A stretch of 64,000 bases of DNA from Cenococcum geophilum 1.58 (lineage: Eukaryota; Ascomycota; Dothideomycetes; Gloniales; Gloniaceae), in assembly GCA_001692895.1 (NCBI GenBank), contig KV748246.1:139106-203105 (forward strand), written 5' to 3'. Shown here one piece after another: positions 37,351-47,989 of the stretch. Under the pieces are notes generated by a model. That model saw only the letters and a list, made by a program, of their open reading frames with translations. It had not been told where the DNA came from and searched no databases. The first letter of the stretch is position 1. The number at the start of each line of letters is the position of its first letter. The translations under genes and the position numbers were made by a program.

Positions 37351-37767
37351 AAAAAGAGGTTCCCTACGCCCTTGCCGTATCCTCTCGGTCTTAGAGCTAG
37401 TGTAAGCCTAAGGGTGTCCTGTTGTACGCCTAGGGCGTATTTATATCAACTAGCTAAATAAGGCCAGTTTTGGGCCTAGCTGCAAGCCAGGTAGTTATAT
37501 GTTAGGCGGTTTTCATATCCCAGTTTCCCTTAATGGCCCCCCTAGATGGTATGGCAGGAGCCCTAAGTAGGGGCAATAGGACTCCTAGTGTTGTTAAGGG
37601 CGATATACGCGTCGCAGGCTTAACACTACAGAGTCGCAACACTAGCGCGCTGCGCGCGCTATAACGGCTCTCCTCTATCGCCTCTATACTTAGCCATTAT
37701 AAGGAATAATTTCCTGATAATGTTTCTACCCGCGGCGACGTGGACGCGTGTAGTAGGGCTTTGCGGG

Positions 37768-37783
37768 TAAGTAGCAGTTATTA
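37768..37783. repeat. LINE B target-site duplication, right
   Basis: TAAGTAGCAGTTATTA, identical to 31010-31025. Gypsy-3 Gag continues directly to the right. Confidence 0.85.
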
Positions 37784-38700
37784 AACCTAGCTATTAGGTA
37801 GTTTTGGTTTTTGTAATAACAGCCTTCTTAACGGTATTTATAGCAGCGTCCTAGTTTCTAAAGTAGCTTACGCTCTCTATTTAGGAGTTTTTATAAAAAG
37901 GTTAGTATAGAGAGGTTAATATTAGCTCTAGTGGTATTTAAGGTAGTGGGTATTAGTAGCTTAGTATATATAGGTTTAGGAGGCTTAGAGGGCTTTTATA
38001 GGGAGGTCTTTAAGTAAAGGTTAATAGTAGTAATCTAATTTAGTTGTCGTTTAATTTTCTATAGGGCTACTACTATATTATAAATATTGTTATAGTTATA
38101 ACTAGCGGCTGCGTAACTAAGGCGATAAGTGACTTTTTTAAAGAGATCTTCCTAGTCTTTAGTATTGTCTTAGGTAAGGACTTTAGTATATTCCTAAAAT
38201 TTAATATAGAACTTATTAAATAATTGATTAGGGCTTATCTTTAGGGCACGTAGTTTAGCTCGGCTAGTGGCTATTAGGTTGTAGTCGCGGTACATTAGGT
38301 TGTAGTCGCGGTATATTAGGTTGTAGTTACGGTATATTAGGTTAAGATTATTAAGGACTTTTTAATAGGACTACTACTTCTAGGAGCTATTAGTCTCCTA
38401 TTAGGCAAAGAGTCTATTAAATAGTATACCCTTTATTCGCCTAATAATATAGCTAATCTTAATGTCTTCTATAGGAAAAAGGTAGGCGCTTTAAGTTAGT
38501 TTCTTGCGGATTTACATCTTCTAATAGCTGTATTCCTTATAGTCTCCTTTAAGGACTAGGGGATTAGAATAGCGTATATTAGACCCTACGGTAATAGCTT
38601 AGGTTTAATCATTATAGCTTTTGTTATTGTCGCTATAGTAGGGGTTCCTATTAGGTAAAACTATTTGGTACTAACCCTTTATTAAGTGTTAAGTGGGTAA
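37784..38700 (-). pseudogene. gypsy-3 Gag region
   Basis: Minus-strand Gag with a capsid-like helix-rich segment (RAKLRALKISPNQLFNKFYI near 38265-38205, then LFKKVTYRLSYAAASYNYNN near 38140-38080). A zinc knuckle follows near 37880-37830 (Gly-Arg-Cys-Tyr-Lys ... Glu-Gly). It contains a 21-base in-frame tandem repeat at 38273-38343. It is degraded. LINE B and its extra block inserted just after the knuckle. Confidence 0.8.
38273..38343. repeat. 21-bp tandem repeat in gypsy-3 Gag
   Basis: Three full units ATTAGGTTGTAGTCGCGGTAC (38273-38293, 38294-38314, 38315-38335) plus eight bases of a fourth. The unit length keeps the reading frame and gives a seven-residue repeat (Tyr-Arg-Asp-Tyr-Asn-Leu-Ile/Met) on the minus strand. 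Confidence 0.92.
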
Positions 38701-39457
38701 AATTACTAGGGGCGTAAAGATTTAGGTGGCGTTATATACAGTAAAGAGGTATCTGGCGTTATTATAAATATGCTTATTAAGTTAAGATTATAGGTATTTA
38801 ATTATACCCTCTTTTTTAGTAACCGTAGTAATAAGTATTATCTTAGCCTTCTTTAACCGTTAGACGTCGCGTTTAAACATATAGAGGTCATCTTTAGTCT
38901 CTTAGCGCCTATTATTAGTAAGCGCCTTATAAGCTTATAGGTCTTAGATAATATCGCGATCTTAGGTAGTATATATCTTAGCTTGTATAAGCTTTAGGTA
39001 GTAGTTCTATAAAAGGCAGTAGTATTTATTGGGTTCTTATACTGCTATTTTTATAAATATTTCGGCGTCTTATATTTCGATCTTAATAGGTAATAGCCCT
39101 TCCGCTTACTTATCTGTAGTTATATAGTTAATAAAAGATAAAACATTATTAGTATCCCCCTTATTAAGGTCGTTGTAATCTTTTAAGCTACTAGGCTTCC
39201 CCTTAGGGGTTAAGGCTAGGGTTAATAAATTAAATTCTCCTAGAATTAATTAGCGTTGTAGGTTAAATGTAGGTATTAAATTATTCTTTAGGTTTAATAT
39301 AGTAGCTAGTAGAGAATATTATCTTACTATTATAGGTTCTTTAGAAGTATAAAGTAAAATAACTTATAGGCATGCTATTTCTAGCAGTGCCTATAGTATT
39401 ATAAAGACGTAGAATTAGTTATAGGCTAAGCGTTAGTAATAAAAAGGCGTAATATAA
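38701..39457 (-). other. gypsy-3 leader / N-terminal Gag, poorly resolved
   Basis: Between recognisable Gag and the 5' LTR. The minus strand is lysine/glutamate-rich in places and may include the N-terminal part of Gag. No motif is clear. Confidence 0.4.
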
Positions 39458-39650
39458 TGTTATAGGACGGAGGTAGTGGCTATAGAACGTATATATTCGA
39501 GGAGTTTATAAGACGTTACGCGATTAATCGTAAGGGTTGAGGGCGTAAGGAGGTGATATACCTACGTGTAGCTGACGTAAGCTGTATATAAGGTGTACGT
39601 GAGAGCACGGGGCTCTCCTATAGAGGCCCCTGCGGTCGGGTTCTATAATA
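39458..39650 (-). repeat. gypsy-3 5' LTR
   Basis: On the minus strand it starts TATTATAGAACCCGACCGC and ends CCTATAACA. It is 193 bases and matches 62032-62224 over its whole length in opposite orientation, differing mainly by transitions. It lies upstream of Gag on the minus strand, so it is the 5' LTR. Confidence 0.88.
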
Positions 39651-39715
39651 CCCTATCTCTATTTAAGTGGTTTTATTATTATTAGCAGATTAATATAAGG
39701 CTGGTCTTATTATAT

Positions 39716-39787
39716 TAATAAGGTAAGTTGTGCTAATAAGGTAGGCTATACTAATAAGGTGGGATGTTTTAATAAGATGTGTAGTAT
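39716..39787. repeat. 18-bp tandem repeat, four units
   Basis: Four units starting TAATAAGGT or TAATAAGAT (for example TAATAAGGTAGGCTATAC), the last ones diverged. A further partial AGTAAGGTTAAT follows. Confidence 0.85.
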
Positions 39788-40407
39788 AGTTAGTAAGGTT
39801 AATATTAGGGTTTTAGTAGTACTAGTACTAGTATTAATACTAGCAAAGTTGGTCTTAAAAAGGTATTTAATTTGTCCTAAATTGAGCTCTCCTCCTACCG
39901 CGATATAGTCTTTAACTTTAGAATCTATTTATTCTATAAGTTCTTCTTCTTATAAGGTGTTAAAGAGAGCTTCTAGTATTATAGTATTTCTATACTTCTT
40001 AACCTATACACTATAAACTTAGAGGAATTATTAAAGGTTGTAAATAGTGATCTGGTTATAGTCTTTAAAGGTTTATACTGTAAAGGTATTAAAGTCTTCG
40101 CGGTAGGTTTCCTATAGGTTATTGTCCTTAAGCTTATATACTTTATACTTAAGGAGCTTAAACTCTATAAATTCTTTAATCTCCTTTTTATTAACATTAT
40201 TAGATTATATATTAATTCCCTCACTCTATCTATCTTATCCTTTATTAATTTATACCCTAATATCTAATATATTAATTCTTGTAACTCTTATTAAGTTCGA
40301 TTTTAGGTTCTAAATAAAAACGCGTAATAGATACGAACTAAGAGTTCCTTATTTTATTAAATTTAATTTTAGATTCTAAACGCGTAGTAGACGCGAACTA
40401 ATTAAAA

Positions 40408-40725
40408 TGCGTAATAGACGCGAATTAAGGGCCTATATTAGATAGGGGTCGGTTCCTTAAATACCTAGGGACTATATATAAAGAATTAAGGGCCTCTCTT
40501 ACGAGATAGGGTTAGTTTTTTAGGTACACGTCAATTAATACTCCTTAGTAAGTAATTTAGTAAATGTGCGTAATAGACGCGAATTAAGGGCCTATACTAG
40601 ATAGGGGTTAACTCTTTAAATACTTAAGGACTATATATAAAGAATTTAGGGCCTCTCTTATAAGATAGGGTTGGTTCTTTAAATATACGTTAACCGATAC
40701 TCCTTAGTAAGCGTTCTTAATAGGT
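40408..40725. repeat. 159-bp tandem duplication
   Basis: TGCGTAATAGACGCGAATT begins at 40408 and at 40567, and both units run to CTCCTTAGTAAG with transition differences. Shorter related starts (CGCGTAATAGATACGAACTA, CGCGTAGTAGACGCGAACTA) precede at about 40321 and 40381. Each unit contains two sub-blocks of type GGGCCTMT...GATAGGG. Confidence 0.9.
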
Positions 40726-41119
40726 TACCTCTAGTTAAAAAGGGACTGTTTAAGTTCGCCTCTCTTTATAGGTGGTACGTCTCCTAATCTATAATCACTA
40801 ATTAGTATTAGTATTACTTCTAGTAATACATACTACTATTATAATAGTGTTAGGGTAGTAACTAATTTAATTAATACTTAATTGATTCTCCTATTCTATA
40901 GGTAGAATTTAGTAGAATTTTTAAGCTTACTTAACTCACGTAATTAACCCCTTTTAACTCGCGTTTATAAGTAAACTGCCGTAAATTGCCCTAGATTGCC
41001 GTCACGTGATAGTAATTTACGGTCACATAACTAGAAAGACGCAACCTTGATTAGATAATAAGTAAGAAGTTTATTCTATATTAAAAATCTAGTAAGAGGT
41101 TAGATAAGAGCAGGAAGGA

Positions 41120-41209
41120 GGAGTCTAGTAGTAACTCTTTAGATAATAGGGAGTCTAATAGTAACTCTTTAGATAATAGGAAGTCTAGTAATAACTCTTT
41201 AGATAATAA
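41120..41209. repeat. 30-bp tandem repeat, three units
   Basis: Units at 41120, 41150 and 41180 begin RAGTCTARTAR and end TTTAGATAATARR. Immediately after, at about 41230-41303, a 37-base unit (AAGAAGTTAAGCTA...CACCTAAATAG) is present twice. Confidence 0.9.
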
Positions 41210-41339
41210 AAACTCTTGCTAATATATAAGGAAGAAGTTAAGCTACCTCTATACACACCTAAATAGAAAGAAGTTAAGCTATTTCTGCATACACCTAAAT
41301 AGGAAAAATTGACTACTAATTAACTAAAAAGGAATACTA

Positions 41340-42440
41340 TTTAATACTAGAGCCGAAACATATATTACTAAATCAATTAATAACTTTAATATTAGTACAT
41401 ATGTACGAGCATCTCTGCTATCAATTAACACAGTAAGTAGAGAAGCTACGCCGCTTAGCTTTAGCAAGAGAACGATTATCTACGCTACAGATACAGAAGG
41501 AGAGACACATACGCTAAATTTTAGTAAGGTGCAATATTTAATAAACTATGGCATTAATACCTTTAGAATAAGAAAGCTCCTAGGTAGGGGTAATATTTAA
41601 ATCGAAGATAGAAACCTTATAGTTAATAAAGAAGGCCTTAGTATATTCCGATTTGATAAGAATATAATAATTATTAAAGCACCCGTTAAAAACAGGATCG
41701 TATAATCCTCAAAAGTTAGATTTAACAAAGGAGGGCTAAACCCAAAGTCACTACCTAAGGAAGACAATACTAATATTTCAATCTCAATATAAGCTGGAAA
41801 TAGAGGTAAGGATACTAAGAATCTTAACCAGAAGGATCGACAGAACAGCGATTTGATTTATTAGAGAGTTCCTAACTTACCTACTATTAAGAGGCAGCCC
41901 CGATCAGTATTTAAAAAGGCTATTATACTAGAGCTTTAAATTAATAAGGATTTGGAGTAACTAGATGTTAATTCTAATATCAAACCTAAATCGGAACACA
42001 ATATCGAATCGATGCCTAAAATTAGCGAGAAACGACAGCTAAGATTAAAAGGTCAACCTTAGGGCTTAAAGAATAGAGTCTATATACCAAACCCTAAATT
42101 TAATAGGGAGACTCGGTAGGCTACTTAATAATTAAAGCTAAAATTAAATTCCAATTCTAAATCGAATATAGCTTTCTACGCTGCATATACAGCTAGCCTA
42201 GCGTTATTAAACTATAACGATCTTAAAACAATTAAGGAAGTAAAGACGAGACCTAATTGGCTAGAATAAAAGAAGGCTATTAAGAAGGAGTATTAAGGCT
42301 TAATCTATAAGGGAATATAGAGGCTACTAAAGAAGCTTTTAAAAGCCCTATATGGTATAAAGTAGGCACCTTAACTTTAGCAGAAGGAATTAGCCTCTAC
42401 ACTTTAGCAATTGGGGTTTAAAGCGTGTACTAGCGACTAA
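41340..42440 (+). pseudogene. Copia pol fragment
   Basis: A plus-strand Ty1/Copia remnant, internally shortened. A linker-like region (about 41380-42100) leads into a segment equivalent to the start of the Copia reverse transcriptase (Asn-Trp-Leu-Glu ... Lys-Lys-Ala-Ile-Lys-Lys-Glu-Tyr, about 42250-42290) and the diagnostic KALYGIKQAP block at 42342-42370, close to the family's Leu-Tyr-Gly-Leu-Lys-Gln-Ala-Pro. No LTRs can be assigned. RIP is milder here, as TGA and CA remain visible. Confidence 0.75.
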
Positions 42441-43744
42441 TTAATTAAACTTAATTAGAGTATTAAGTTAGTTAAATATAAAGGGGTGTATTAGTTGTTG
42501 TCTATAACTAACTAGTTATAAGCTAGTTACGTATAGTAGTTATATAAGCTAGGCGAGTATAAAATCTACTAGAATCTACCTATAGAATAGATTAATCAAT
42601 TAACGACAACAATCTTATCTATATATCTTAATATACGTATCTAATTCCTTTTATACCTCCGCTATAGCTCGTTAAATACTAGCTTTAACAACTATTTAAA
42701 TTAGAATTTAAAGTTAGCGACAGTAGCCTATATAGGCTTATTGATTACTAAGTAATTATAGTTATATAAAATAGTTATACCTAAAGACTACTTAGCCCCT
42801 CCTAGTAGTCTAGTAGATATTATCTTTTATATTATTACTAAATAGCTCTCTATATATAACACCTATAGGCTTTACCTATACTTTATTATTTATATAAATA
42901 CTTACCTACTAAAAAAGTGCCTACTAATTTACTTTATAGCCGAACTCCCTTACTAATATAAATAAAAGGGCTTTAAACTTCTCTATATATAAACTTCCCT
43001 ATATATAGGTAATATAGAGGCGTAGTGGCGTTACTACTACTTTAATAGGTGGAAAGACAGCTTGATTAGATTATAATTAGGTAAATAGGGGGGAGGTATA
43101 GAAGAAAGACGTTAAACTTATTATAAGCTTTACGGACGCCTTAAATATAATTATATAAAGCTCTATAGAGTCTAAATTTATACCTATTACGACGTAATAT
43201 ATATAGTAGTTATCTATTACTATAACTAATTAGGGCCCTAAAAAAGGTATATACTAAGAAAGAACTACCTCCCTAAGCTATTATAGGAATATATTGCTAG
43301 TAACTAAAGCTTAAATAATAAGCGTCCTATTAAGATAGCCCGTAATAATAAGCGCCGGTAGTATACTCTAGTGGGTACTACGCCTAAGTAGCTATACGTT
43401 AATTATTAATAGGTCTTTTAGTATAAAGTCATACTTCCTTAATAAGGTCATTTTATTTATAGCGCTTTTATCTATATATACTAGCTAGTCTTTAATAAAG
43501 GCTACTAAATTAAAATAGTGCTATAAGCGCCTTCCTTTATTGCGCTAGCTAATAATTTACTAAGTAACCTTTTAGGTAAACTCTTTATACTTAATTATAT
43601 AATAAATAGTTAATTATAATATCTATATATTATAATTTATGGGGGTCTAATATCGTATTTCGTTAAAATAGTAGGTAGGCGCCTATATAAATAACTCTAT
43701 AATATTGTCTTTTATAGTAAGTATAATTAATTAAAGTCTATTAA
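42441..43744 (+). pseudogene. unrecognised degraded coding-like stretch
   Basis: Plus-strand reading gives long protein-like stretches rich in Tyr, Leu, Ile and Lys, interrupted by TAG/TAA, without a domain I can name. The part from about 42470 to 42900 is hydrophobic/aromatic, and about 43060-43260 is basic. It ends at the LTR at 43745, so it could be part of an element using that LTR, but no purine tract precedes that LTR. Confidence 0.3.
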
Positions 43745-44002
43745 TATAAGGGATATTTTATCCCTTACTCGGCTATATTACCTAAGGGCTCTTAGGGGTA
43801 GGCTAAGGCCTAGCCGAAGGCTAGGCTTAACACCTCCTTATAAGCTACTTGGGTTTATAGCCCTCCTATCCTCCTTATCGGTTCGTCTCTATATAAGGCT
43901 TATGCCTACTTTTTACTATATCGTCCTCTTTTCTATCAACTCTCCTATAACTTATACTCGGCTTACCTACTCTCTACTATATACTTAGGCAATAGCCTAA
44001 TA
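43745..44002 (+). repeat. LTR-like repeat F, copy 1
   Basis: It runs from TATAAGGGATATTTTATCCC to GGCAATAGCCTAATA and contains a TATA-like CTATATAAGG at about 43890-43900. Copy 2 at 55621-55861 is inverted. It begins with the palindrome AAGGGATATTTTATCCCTT and has an internal CTAGCCGAAGGCTAG-type inverted repeat. Probably solo LTRs. Confidence 0.75.
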
Positions 44003-44188
44003 ATTAAATAGTTAAGACCCTATATATAGAATTGGATAAATAGCTCTATACTCTTTAGATTTTTAACTAATAAGTAAATAGTATATTAAATGACTTCTAG
44101 GTACCTTATAAGGATATTCTTAGTAAATATAAAACTAAAGTAGTCGCTTTTAATACTAGTGACAATATAGGTAAGAGCTTATAGTAGT
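44003..44188. other. short stretch between LTR-like repeat and Copia
   Basis: The plus strand reads weakly as charged, possibly Gag-like sequence. No firm assignment. Confidence 0.25.
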
Positions 44189-44438
44189 ATAATTATAAGC
44201 TTTGCAGTATAAGGAATTAAATAAACGACTTAATTGTAAATCTATAAAAATTAAGTAGTATATATATATAAAGAAGGTATAGGTAATAAAATAAAAGGGT
44301 AGACTAATATGTAGTCGAAATAGGGTAATATAAGATATATAAGATATATAAGGTATATAAGGTATATAAGGGTAGTGCTAATGCAGGCTTAAAGGCTGTA
44401 ACCTTATATCTTTAGCATAGTCTAAGTAGTTGGTTACA
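44189..44438 (-). repeat. Copia-G 3' LTR
   Basis: It matches 49549-49790 and, inverted, 51515-51733 and 54309-54525. On the minus strand it starts TGTAACCAACTACTTAG. It holds about one more roughly 10-base AGATATATAA unit than the other LTR, in a small tandem run at about 44333-44372. Confidence 0.9.
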
Positions 44439-44469
44439 CACCCCCCTAGATTTAACAGTGTAGTTAAAG

Positions 44470-45010
44470 CTGTAGAACATAAAAATAAAGGTAGAGACTA
44501 TACCAAAATAAGAAACTTGGATACGATTTAGGAGTAGCAAAGGGGTAGGGCAATTATAACAGTATATTGCGAATATTGCGAATATCGCGAAGCGGATATT
44601 ACGGATATTGCTATTTGCCAGATGGAATAGAAATTTGATGTTAATTATCCACCAAATTTAATTGCTTTATCCATGCTTTATACTTTTGACGGGGTAGGAC
44701 CTTAGTAAGGTCGTTAGTAGGTATCTTGTCTATTAGGACCTATTAAATATTAATCTTTTTATCTTGGACTTCCTGTCTAAGCTAGTGCTAATATACGTCA
44801 ATATGTCGAAGCTTAGTGTCCAGTTTTGGTGTATCTTGTCTTAGCAGGCGGATAGTCTGCATATTGTCGCATAGTAAGGTAAATTCGCGCTCTATATTGA
44901 AGCCAATTGCCTTAAAGAATCGTTACCACCAGATAATCTTAACAGCAGCAGTAGACAGGGAGAGAAGCTCCGCTTTGGTAGTTAAGCGAGTTACTAATTA
45001 CTATAGGGTT
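44470..45010 (-). pseudogene. Copia-G RNase H
   Basis: The C-terminal Copia RNase H: FNIEREFTLLCDNMQTIRLL (about 44905-44850) carries the Asp-Asn block, and LDTKLRHIDVYQHWLRQEVQ (about 44815-44760) is the conserved Lys-His-Ile-Asp-Val region. It ends just before the purine tract. The plus-strand open frame at 44816-45019 is antisense. Confidence 0.85.
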
Positions 45011-45339
45011 GCTTTCTAATTAATTAGGCCTCCGAATAGAATAAATAGGTATCCTTAAGAGCTCTATCTAGTCTCCTTATAGTCTATAAATACTGCATTA
45101 AATGCTCTATAAAAGGTAACATCTTCTCCTTTAGGGTTTTTAAAGTAGATATAGGCTCTAAATACTTCGCCAGAGTATTTAATAGCTGTAGATTTTGTTC
45201 TAAGACAGTAGGCAATAGCTTAGTTTGCCGCGTTAAGGTGTCTTTAATTTGGATTAGTAAGAAATTCGGCCAGCTTAAAATGCGTCTTAGTAATATTAGG
45301 TCTTCTAAATATAGCGAGGTATATAAGAGAACCAACCCG

Positions 45340-46400
45340 CTACTAGTAGGCTAGTGTCCTTTAAGGGTTCGTCTGCTAGTCGGACGGAATTAGTTCGTTA
45401 GGTAGTAGTGTTTTAGGAAACCTTTCTAGTCGGATATTAAATTGACTGGCTATCTTTTCAATATAGGAATCTTGGCAGAGCCAGAGCTTTTGACTTAGTT
45501 AATCTTATTTAATCTAAATTCCTAGGAACTACTATAGGTCTCTTAGTACACGGATCTTGTATTAGTACAGCAATTTTACTTTAAATTCTTTAAGTCTTAA
45601 AAGGTCCTTCTTAGTAAATAGGACGGCAATATTATCTACATAGAAAAAGACAATAAGTCGTCCGTCGGTAAATAGGTAGTTAGTGCCTAGTACTAGTTCT
45701 AATCCGAATTTAGCCAGTATATTGGTAAGTTCTTTATACTAAAGTAGTGGTGAGATTTTTAATCTATATAGCGCTATAAGTAGCTTTAGGATATATCCGT
45801 TTTAATTAAATCCTTCTAGGTAGTAGTAGTAGATTGGTTTACTAAGCTTAGCGTTTATAAATACGTTTACAGCGTCATACTGTCGAATTTCTAGGTCGAA
45901 TGCGGCTGCTATAGCCATAAGAGCACGGAATATTTAAGCAGCTAGGGTTGCTATATAGGTCTCTTCTTTAGTAATCTATAGATCTCCGCGGACGTATAGT
46001 CTAACTTTAAGCTTTTATAGGTAGCCGTCGCTATTAAGCTTATATTTAAAGACCTATTTTAGTAAAAGGATCTGCTCGTTGCCTGCTTTTACTTTTAGTA
46101 CAGTCTTAAATATACCTTAGCGTTTTAAGTCATTATATTCTTTTTCTATAGCCTTTTAGAAGCTAGTAGTTAATAGATACTTTTTTAGATCTTTAAGATT
46201 CTTTAGTTTAGGAGGTAGATTATTATAATATAGAGATAAGGATAAGGATCTAGTTTGGCTGACGTCCTTTACTAGTCCTATAGCAAATTTAGCGTAGTAA
46301 CCAAATAGGGTAGATAGATTGGCTAGTGCTATCGTATACGCTTAACGTTAAATTCGTTTTAATCCTTTTAGTAGGATAAGGTCGGTAGAAGGTTTAGCTG
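45340..46400 (-). pseudogene. Copia-G reverse transcriptase
   Basis: Copia RT in which the catalytic block reads LIVFFYVDNIAVLF (about 45660-45620, the family's Tyr-Val-Asp-Asp-Ile), followed by LLRLKEFKVKLL and a Phe-Leu-Gly-Ile block near 45520. It lies between integrase and RNase H as in all Copia elements. The minus-strand open frame at 45084-45335 lies in the linker and is not a separate gene. Confidence 0.87.
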
Positions 46401-46899
46401 AGACTTTATTAGCTTATAGAGCTATATTAATTACTCTATTAGATAGTTCTAGGAAGCTTAGCTAAGTAGGGATTGCTTTAATTATATCTAGGATATCATC
46501 TTAAAGTCCTTATAGTAAGGTGTTCGATTCTAGTAAATCTAGAGATACTGTTCTACTAGGAGTCGGTAACTATTTAATATCCTTTATATAAGGCTCTACC
46601 GCATCGTTTAATTTAGGTATAGTCGTTTGTTCTATATTTAAGGTAGGTCTATATAGGATAGATTTATCCTTAAACTTATCCTTATAGAGAGGTTCTAGTA
46701 GACTAATCGTCTAGATAGTATCCTCTAATACTTCCCTTAGTAGGTAGTCGATATTTTAACCCTTAGGGTTATAAAACGAGGTCTTATTAAATCTAATATC
46801 TTTAGTTTAAATAACCTTGCAGAGACTTAGAATCCAGATTTAATAGATATTAGTTAAATTGTAGCCGACTAGGTGTCTAATTAATATATAAGGAGCTAG

Positions 46900-47900
46900 T
46901 TTATCTCCCCTTTTAATTTATTTATCTAGTGTATAGGTTTTGTAACTATATACATATATATAGGTAAGTAATGGCGGCTTGCCGTAGGCGATCTCGTACG
47001 GAGTTTTCTACCCTAGTTACTTATTTAGGGTTTGATTAAGTGCGTATCTAGCGGTAAGAAACGCCTCTAGTCCTAAAGATGGGGGTAAGGAAGCTTCTAG
47101 CTGCGTAGCCCTTAATCGTTCTATAAGGGTTTGTCTAGATTATTTAGCTCCGCTATTTTGTTCTTCTATATACGGGGCTCGGCATTTAAAAGTAATGCCT
47201 TTGTCTACGCACCATATATATAAGGTATCTCCTATTTATCTAAAAGCTCGTTTATTATCGCTCTAAAAAAAGACAACGTCTTAGTAGAATCGTATTTTAA
47301 TTAAACGGTAGGTCTTACGGATAGTAGGTAAAACAGTAATTTTGTCCTTATTCTTAGCGGTAAATATAAAATTAAATTTGGAATACGTGTAATAGAAGTA
47401 CATTATATATTTATTGCCGTTATACCCTAGTTCTCTAAGGGTAATAATATTAAATACTACCCGCTTAAATGGTCAAGTGGCTAGAAATTTATATTCTCGT
47501 CTTTAAGAGATATGCTATATATACTTTAATATTAAGCAAACTTTACACTTAATTTTAAGCGGTGCTCGTTTAGTAGTTAATTCGGTTAGCTCTACGCTAT
47601 TAACATGCTTAGGAAGCTACTTAATAGCATTAGGTCCTATATAGCTAAGTATTTTATGCCATTTTATAGCTATAGCTCCAACTAGTTTATGGGCCATTCG
47701 GCTAGGCTAATATCATCTTTTTAAAGTTAAGAATGTTAATTAAGTTAAATCTAGGGTATTTATAGGCTCTCTATACATTAGTGCCTAGTGCCCCCCTAGT
47801 CGTCTTATATAGTATACTATTTTGCTAGTTACTAGACAGTATAGTAGGTTTCGTCCTAAGTCGAAATAGATATCGTTATTAGTAGCTCTTAATAGTGCTA
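46900..47900 (-). pseudogene. Copia-G integrase
   Basis: Integrase region upstream of RT on the coding strand, with a zinc-binding-type segment around 47830-47520 and the catalytic core to about 47000 (the minus strand around 47215 reads Ile-Trp-Cys-Val-Asp-Lys-Gly, around 47150 Glu-Glu-Gln-Asn). Individual motifs are blurred by degradation, so the placement relies on order. Confidence 0.65.
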
Positions 47901-47989
47901 CAATATTTATAAAAAAGGTAGGTGCTAGTACTATATAGGATAGCTTTAATTCTAACTTCCTAGTAGGTGTATTAATAGTAATAGTTACT

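Larger units (their letters stand above)
35935..37500. repeat. 13-bp direct repeats bracketing 1.55 kb
   Basis: CAGGTAGTTATAT at 35935-35947 and again at 37488-37500, both continued by a two-base step and TTAG. This looks like a target-site duplication of an inserted sequence, but the segment between has no recognisable transposon ends or genes. Confidence 0.6.
35935..37767. other. GC-richer unassigned block joined to LINE B
   Basis: A 1.8-kb stretch between the LINE B homology end and the 16-base target duplication. It is richer in GC and in CA/TG than its surroundings, so less RIP-affected. It holds a 13-base direct repeat CAGGTAGTTATAT (35935-35947 and 37488-37500) bracketing about 1.55 kb, and several short tandem arrays listed separately. 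Three-frame reading of both strands shows broken stretches with no domain I recognise. It could be a nested insertion, template-switched RNA copied during LINE B insertion, or an older LINE 5' region not present in LINE A. Confidence 0.5.
22200..39650 (-). mobile_element. gypsy-3, minus-strand Ty3/gypsy fossil split by two LINEs
   Basis: One Ty3/gypsy element now in three pieces. The 5' LTR (39458-39650) and Gag (37784-38700) lie right of LINE B, the protease side (30583-31009) lies between LINEs B and C, and RT plus RNase H (22200-24028) lie left of LINE C. Target duplications of both LINEs show the pieces were once continuous. Its 3' part (integrase and 3' LTR) is missing. The LTR is the same family and length (193 bases) as 62032-62224. 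It has many breaks and is inactive. Confidence 0.8.
39651..41339. other. non-coding spacer with tandem arrays
   Basis: No gene seen; open frames such as the one at 40122-40313 are low-complexity. It contains an 18-base array (39716-39787), a 159-base tandem duplication (40408-40725), a 30-base array (41120-41209) and a 37-base duplication (about 41230-41303). The right part may be the leader of the Copia relic that follows. Confidence 0.6.

Noticed and set aside
37600-37680. rDNA or rRNA fragment suggested by GC-rich CGCGCTGCGCGCGC sequence
   Set aside because: No conserved rRNA core sequence could be recognised on either strand.
40122-40313. 63-codon plus-strand frame rich in Leu and Ser
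   Set aside because: Low complexity, no homology recognised, no start context; composition effect of AT-rich DNA.
44816-45019. 67-codon plus-strand frame
   Set aside because: Antisense to Copia-G RNase H.
45084-45335. 83-codon minus-strand frame
   Set aside because: Lies within the Copia-G RT/RNase H linker; not an independent gene.
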